DNA from: Musa acuminata AAA Group
Lineage: Eukaryota; Streptophyta; Magnoliopsida; Zingiberales; Musaceae
Assembly: GCF_036884655.1 (NCBI RefSeq)
Contig: NC_088348.1
Span: 22,061,501 to 22,125,500, forward strand
Direction: 5' to 3'
Length of the DNA stretch: 64,000 bases
Shown here: piece after piece, positions 58,601 through 64,000 of the stretch
How the letters are laid out: the number at the start of each line of letters is the position of its first letter
Position numbering within the stretch: position 1 is the stretch's first letter
Translations under genes and position numbers: made by a program
The notes under the pieces: model-generated
Databases searched by the model: none
The model's input: the letters and a program-made list of their open reading frames with translations, nothing else
What the model was told of the DNA's origin: nothing

Positions 58601-58852
58601 CAAACACTTTATTGTGGTACTTCTCCTTTTTGTTGATGACAAAGGGGGAGAAGAATGTTGATGACATGACATGCTATGCATAAATTTATGCATAAGTTCA
58701 TGATAACGTGTTGCAAGTATTCATGATGAATATTGCAATGACTTAAATTCAGTTTGAATTCAAGGTTCTATCAATATGGCATATTGATAGGGGGAGTTTG
58801 TTTAAACTCCGGGAGTTAAGGTTAACTCCGTCATCAAATAGTTGTCATCATC
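55667..58852 (+). other. E5 AT-rich interior
   Basis: About 3.2 kb without a gene. Extra PPTs are at 56987-57000, 58217-58230 and 58639-58652. GCTAGCTTGCA words are at 57010-57410. A unit of about 65 bases (GCATCATCAAGAGATATATG) is repeated at 58268 and 58319. Confidence 0.7.
58768..58829 (+). other. E5 three-palindrome cluster
   Basis: Hairpins at 58768-58790 (CTATCAATAT / ATATTGATAG), 58793-58810 (GGAGTTT / AAACTCC) and 58812-58829 (GGAGTTAA / TTAACTCC), all arms perfect. Confidence 0.85.
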
Positions 58853-58866
58853 AAAAAGGGGGAGAT
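58853..58866 (+). other. E5 polypurine tract
   Basis: AAAAAGGGGGAGAT directly before the 3' LTR. Confidence 0.85.
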
Positions 58867-60974
58867 TGTTGAATCTCGTATTTTGATGATGAAACCACTT
58901 GATATATGTTTATTATTTAATATGTGTTTTGAGTGACGCAGGATGCTTCGATCAGGATGAGACAATTAAAGCAGGAAAATAATGTTGTGCCGGAGGAACA
59001 TGTCAAAAGATTGGACGTCGGGCCGGTGGATCGGTCGACGTATCGACAGAAGGCTTCGGGCCGTGGACTCAGGCATCGGGCCAAGAAGAGCAAGTATTAT
59101 GCCAAGGATATCGGAGTTGCGGAGTCAACTGGCTGATTGGGCAATATGCTGCAGGAGAGGACGATGTGCCGAAGAATCAGACGAAGCGTCGAGGGACCAA
59201 TGACATGCCGGACAACTTGGTTAATTGCTTAGGATTAATTGTCTCGATCGAAGGTTTATTTTAAGTGTGCAGGATTAACTATGATGAAAATAAAATATGC
59301 AACAGGAGTTGCGCCGAAGTCAAGACAATGATCACGTTGGGAGTTCGAGAGTTCGATGGAAGTTCGGACAGTCGTCGGAGGTTCTGCGGGAACAAATCCG
59401 AGAAGTCCATGAGCTTGCCAAAGAAGCTCATCGGAACTCGCCAAGTGGATTGTCGCAAGTCCAGGAGTTTGCCGGATGTCTGCAGGAGCATCACCGAGGG
59501 TTCATCGGATGATCGACGGAAGTTTGCTGGAAGCTCGCCGGAAGAAGCGATTGATGCACCGGAGCAAGTTGCAGTAAATGTCTTAGGAAAAATCGTAGTT
59601 AGCACATTGATTAAGTTGGAAATGAGAGGTGATCCCATTAACTTAATCTTGGGGCAATTGTGCCCCTGAAAAACCCAAATTGGGCCGAATGGATCAACCC
59701 ATTCGGACCCTGATTTCTGCCAGGCGGTTGAACCGCCCAAGGCAGGAGGTTGCACCGCCTGGGCTCAGTCTCCGAGTGAGACTGGGAGGTGCAACCGCTC
59801 TAGCCAGGCGGTGGCACAGCTTGGGGCTTAGTCTCCGAGCGAGACTGGGCAGTGCAACCTCCCCTGACAGGAGATGGCACCGCCTGAGCTTAGTCTTCGA
59901 GCTCTGCCATGCGGTGCAACCGCCTCAGTCAGGAGGTGCAACCGCTTGAGCTCGGTCTTCGAGCTCTGTCAGGAGGTGCAACCGCCCCTGACAAGAGGTA
60001 GCACCGCCCAGAGGCTCAGTCTTCGAGCTCTGCCAGGTAGTGCAACCGCTCCAGTCAAGAGGTGCAACCGCCTGATCCCGGAATTCCGGAAATTGACAGT
60101 TTTGAGCTCCAAATTTGAACTGGGTTGGGGCCTATAAATACCCCACCCATTCAACACTGAAAGGGTATGAACTTACACCGAAATCTTGATCCTTTTCTGT
60201 GATTCTTATAGCTCAAAATTGTTGTAAAGGCCAAAAGTTCTTCTCCCTTTGTTCTTCCAAGTTCTGAGTTGTAAAGAGAGGAGAGAAAATTCTGTAAGGG
60301 TTATCTCTTAAGCCCGTCAAAAGGAGTGAAACTGTAAAAGGGTGGTTGGCCTTCGCCTATTGAAGGAAGGCCTCTAGTTGACGTCGGTGACCTCATCGGT
60401 GGAGGAAGCCAAAAGTGGAGTAGGTCAAGATTGACCGAACCACTCTAAATCTCGGTTTGCATTTACTTTGAGCATCTTATCTTTACTGCAAACCTCCTCA
60501 ATAGCTTACTGCCTTCTGTGTTTTTACGAACGTGTTTCAAAGTTCAATGCTTTCCGAATCGAGGTTTAAGACGCAAATCAGTTTTATCGTACGAACATCG
60601 TATTTCAATTTGCGCTTACGTTCTGATTTCCATTATAACTGCAAACTGACTTTATATCTTTGCTTTAATTGCATCTCGCCTTATCTCAAGTTAAAGTGGT
60701 TTACGAATAAGCTTTTATACCGAAATCGCTTTTATCGTACGAACGTCGTATTTCAGTTTGCGCTTATATTCTGATTTCCATCATAACTGCAAACTGTGTT
60801 CATATCTTTGCTGCATCTCTCCTAGTCAAAAGTTGAAGTGATTTACAAATTGGCTTTCTTACCAAAATCACTTCTATCAAACGAAAGCAGTTTTCGATTT
60901 TAATCGCAGAAGGTTTTCCGCTGCACTAATTCACCCCCCCCCCCCCCCCCCTCTTAATGCTCTTGATCCTAACA
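58867..60974 (+). repeat. E5 3' LTR
   Basis: TGTTGAATCTC to GATCCTAACA, 2108 bases. Modules at 59720-60085, TATA at 60133, C tract at about 60934-60951. Confidence 0.9.
60133..60140 (+). promoter_or_regulatory. E5 3' LTR TATA box
   Basis: TATAAATA in the context GGGGCCTATAAATACCCC. Confidence 0.65.
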
Positions 60975-61555
60975 GAAACCTAGACTTACAGACTTGTTTA
61001 GCTTATTAATTGTCTTAGATTTTATAGTTAGCACATAATTGGGATTAGAATTAGGCCAACCCAATTAGAGGCTAGTTGGGCCCATGTATGGACTATGTTA
61101 GGCCCAATGAAAAGACCAAACAATGACCCAATAGGTGGCACCGATGTGGCACAATCTCCAAGACTATATCAGGCGGTGGTACCGCCCAGACATAGTTTTC
61201 CAAGCGGTGGTACCGCCAGATTGGGCGATGGTACCACCCAGCACAAGCGGTGGTACCGTCAGGACTCAGGAAACTCGGGATGAGACCTTTTTAGGCTCTA
61301 AGTTTGAATCAACATGAAGCCTATAAGTGCCCCTCTCATCCCTAATTAAACTATACAAGTATTGAGAGTAAAAAAAGAAAGAAACGATGCTTCAATCTTG
61401 TGTGAACTCCTCTCCTTCTAAGTGTTAGAATGATTTGAGAGAAGAGTAAGTGGGGGTATAAGGGTTATCTCCTAAACCCGGTAAAAGGAGAAAGAGCTGT
61501 AAAAGGTGGTTGGTCTTCACCTATTGAAGGAAGATCGATAGTGGATACCAGTGGC

Positions 61556-61990
61556 TGTTGGAAAATCTTTGGGGGCGACATCACATGTGCAGTGGAAGAA
61601 TAAGAAAAAATAAATCTCCAATTTCCCAAAAAGATGTTCGTCGTCATAGGAAGATTAGTGTTCAAAATTTCGTGAAATTAACTGCATATAAAATAGATTA
61701 TGTTACCTAGGGAGATCGTATATCCCTGTTTCCTTGCAGATCTCTAGGAGAGGGTGAAGGAGGTTAAGCATCCTCCTCTCTAGCGGTGATCCACACAGTA
61801 GGGCTGCGACGACACTCCTCAAAACTCTAGGCCTACTCTAAGGTGGAGAGGGGGAGGAGAATAGGAGAGACAAGCAAAGGCTCTAGCCTATGAACCACTG
61901 AATCCCTCATATTTATAGAGGTCTTCTATCAAACCCTAATGGATCCTCCCCTAGTGGGTATTGGATTTGCATCCAATTCGTATATGAAGT
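61556..61990. repeat. Unrelated LTR-like fragment in the E7 LTR
   Basis: Starts TGTTGGAAAATC, typical of some Gypsy LTRs, and contains TATTTATAGAGG (TATA-like) near 61911. The right boundary is unclear and no target-site duplication was found. E7 LTR sequence expected next is missing, so the insertion came with a deletion. Confidence 0.4.
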
Positions 61991-62160
61991 TTGGTTTTTA
62001 ACATACGAACCACTGCACTATAAAATTGACAGTTTGGTTTTTAACATACAAAAGAGTTCTATGAAACTGACGTAATTTACCGCTGCACTAATTCACCACC
62101 CTACCCCCCCCACCCACCCCCCCCCCCTCACCCTCTTAGTGCCGACTTGTTCCTAACAAT

Positions 62161-62172
62161 TGGTATCAGAGT
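62161..62172 (+). other. E7 primer-binding site
   Basis: TGGTATCAGAGT, one base off the tRNA-iMet complement, two bases after the LTR. Confidence 0.85.
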
Positions 62173-62207
62173 CTTGTTTTCTCATTTGGTTTAACACCCA
62201 AAGAGAA

Positions 62208-63111
62208 ATAACTCTTTTCGGCTTTCAAGATGGTCACTCTCTCATTCGTCCTCCCTTTTTCAATGGGATGGACTATACTTATTGGAAAACTCGAATGAGA
62301 GTTTTTTTGCTTTCATTGAATCTCAATTTATGGCACATAGTCGAATTTGGTTTTTAAATGTCTTTTCTTCCAATGAACCATTGGAATGATTTGGAGAAGA
62401 GACTTTTTCTCTAAATGCAAAAGCTGTGAATGCCTTATTTTGCGCATTAGATAAAACTAAGTTTAATCGGGTTTCTATATGCGAAACGACTTTTGACATA
62501 TGACGTACTCTCGAAATCACACATGAAGGCACTAGCAAAGTTAAAATTCAAAAATTAATTTTTTAATGTATGATTTTAAACTTTTTCGAATGAAGCCGAG
62601 CAAAACCATTGTTGACATATACACCCGTTTTATGGATGTCATCAATGGTTTAAAAGTTCTTGGTAAAAGTTTTTCGAATCTTGAATTTGTGAATAAAGTT
62701 TTATGCTCACTCTATAAAACTTGGGATTCGAAAATAACTGCTATACAAGAATCAAAAAATTTGAATACTTTTTTACTCGAAGAACTTATAGGGTTTCTAA
62801 TGACCTATGAAATGACGTGCAATGCACATGAAGAACTCAAGAACAACCTTCCAAAGAATAGAAAGGATTTGGCACTTAGAACACATGAAGACCACTCGAG
62901 CATAAGCTCAAGTGATGGTGAACTTGAACTACTCATGAAATTTATAAAGTTAATGAAAAAAAAATTAAAGAACAAAAAGAACACAACTACTTGCTATGAA
63001 CGTAAGAAGAGGAAAAAACTTTGGGATGAATCGAGCTCCTCCGAAGACGAGGAAAAAATCAACAAGGTGATGTGGCAAACTATGCCTTCACGACTTTTGA
63101 CGACGAGGTAA
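62208..63111 (+). pseudogene. E7 gag, degenerate
   Basis: Start codon is ATA (62208). First block LFGFQDGHSLIRPPFFNGMD and YWKTRMRVFLLSLNLNLW, then a stop (62356) and a frameshift near 62400. The second half (62566-63111) is open: FKLFRMKPSKTIVDIYTRF, LLEELIGFLMTYEM, EDHSSISSSDGELELL and LWDESSSSEDEEKIN. The knuckle region reads CYERKKRKK, with the rest deleted. A further shift before the end replaces the usual GEVANYAL by VMWQTMP. Confidence 0.8.
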
Positions 63112-64000
63112 ACGAAACTTCCTTAATTTATTTAAAAATTACATGATAATTTTAATGAGTTATTTTTAATTTAGTTTAATTATTTTTCTTAAAATTTTCA
63201 TATTTAATGATGTAATGAAAACTGCAAAATAAAATAGGATCATGCTTATCATGCTAGTAATTTTAAAAATGATAATGAAAATTACATGTTTTATGTTAAA
63301 GGAAAAAAAAATGTTAGATTTAAATCTAATGATAATCCTATATATGTTTTTCAAGAAGAAATAATATATACTTTATATTTTCGTAATGATTTTTTATTTT
63401 GTTCAAAAATACTTTATGCTCAATAAAACCATGATCGATGAATATGCTTTATATTTTCTTTGGCTTGTATGTCTTATCATAAATGTTTTGAAAATAAATA
63501 TTTGCATCATGTTTAATGATTTTTATGCATGAGGACTAGAAATAATGATTTGAAATCATATATTTTGGAATTGTGTTATACTTTTTGATCTTGATGATTT
63601 TTTATCTTTCCGTTTTAAACTTTGATGTATAGTTTTCATATGAAAGACTTGAGTATGCTTATATGAAATCAATCACTTAAAATGAAACACATAAAAAGAT
63701 AAATATGTTATCATTAGAATTAAAATGATAAATCAAATCTCTTGTTTAAAGAAGCCTTATGTTTAAAATGTTATACTTTTTTGGTCTTGATGGTTTTTAT
63801 GACGAAATTTATTTTTCGATCCTAAACATTGATGCATATTTTTATTTGACAAAAATGAAAAAGGCATGCATCTATGAAATCAATCTTATGAATTGAATCA
63901 CTAAAAAGAAGAAAGCTTTCTCCTTAAAAAATTTCTCTACTTTATCGATTTTTCAATAAGGAGAGATTAACGAATCTATCTATGTTTTTTATTATGAATC
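63112..64000 (+). other. E7 AT-rich interior, cut by the window edge
   Basis: No gene. Matches the E3 interior after gag (AATTTAGTTTAATTATTTTTCTT, CACTAAAAAGA-GAAAGC). Confidence 0.7.

Larger units (their letters stand above)
52638..60974 (+). mobile_element. E5: youngest gag-only Sirevirus-like element
   Basis: GAAAC at 52633-52637 and 60975-60979 is a perfect target-site duplication inside the E7 LTR. Complete order: 5' LTR 52638-54701, primer site, gag, interior with extra PPTs, palindrome cluster, PPT, 3' LTR 58867-60974. The LTRs are near-identical to the eye apart from a 10-12-base deletion near 53300 and the poly-C length. No pol. Confidence 0.9.
51953..62158 (+). repeat. E7 5' LTR, interrupted
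   Basis: TGTTGAATCTC at 51953, GTTCCTAACA at 62158. Interrupted by E5 at 52638 and by other LTR-like DNA at 61556. GGTACC modules at 61170-61265. Confidence 0.65.
51953..64000 (+). mobile_element. E7: gag-only Sirevirus-like element, 3' end outside
   Basis: 5' LTR in pieces (51953-52637, 60980-61555, and U5 to 62158), primer site, gag and AT-rich interior to the window edge. Assignment of these pieces to one element rests on matching order and the GAAAC duplication around E5; the piece after 61555 is less certain. Confidence 0.65.

Noticed and set aside
1..64000. Integrated plant pararetrovirus (badnavirus-like) sequence, considered because of the suspected host
   Set aside because: No coat, aspartic protease-RT or movement-protein-like frame outside the LTR elements described.

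Overview
The window is nuclear plant DNA made almost entirely of nested, decayed LTR retrotransposons. I found no intact host gene. The dominant family has gag-like coding related to Sirevirus (Ty1/Copia) gag, an initiator-Met tRNA primer site (TGGTATCAGAGC) and several AAAGGGGGAG polypurine tracts. LTR style and family mix suggest a monocot, perhaps Musaceae (banana/Ensete); that is recall-based inference.

Layout. 1-2748 is intergenic. 2749 to about 3890 is a minus-strand Copia remnant. A host pseudogene of the plant DUF3537 membrane-protein family (minus strand) survives in three pieces: 30934-31100 (N-terminus), 16799-16868 (middle) and 4150-4504 (rest). Removing the two elements that split it restores one reading frame. 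A second copy of its 5' flank and N-terminus lies in the opposite direction at about 3890-4147, so the original locus was a foldback. Element E1 (+, 4505-16798) split the gene; it carries a minus solo LTR (7555-9298) and a Tork-like Copia (11874-16144). Element E2 (-, 16869-30933) split it again; it carries a solo LTR (17292-18902), an unclassified repeat (22411-23503), element E3 (+, 23504-29123, with its own solo LTR 26279-27637) and a non-coding fragment (29124-30410).

Right of the host remnant lie element E4 (+, 31805-39323), a non-coding repeat (39324-41082 and 50938-51952) split by element E6 (-, 41083-50932), which itself holds a deleted Ty3/Gypsy element (45702-49030), and then element E7 (+, 51953 to beyond the window), whose 5' LTR contains the young element E5 (+, 52638-60974). 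Seven insertions have target-site duplications (TSDs) that I read directly from the flanks (five perfect, others 4 of 5).

The E-family elements are gag-only (TR-GAG-like): 1.5-2.1 kb LTRs, one degenerate gag, then 1.5-3 kb of AT-rich DNA and no pol. Two features look under-explained: a conserved cluster of up to three short palindromes just before the 3' LTR, and arrays of GC-rich palindromic modules in the LTRs upstream of the TATA box. No gene here appears able to make a full functional protein.
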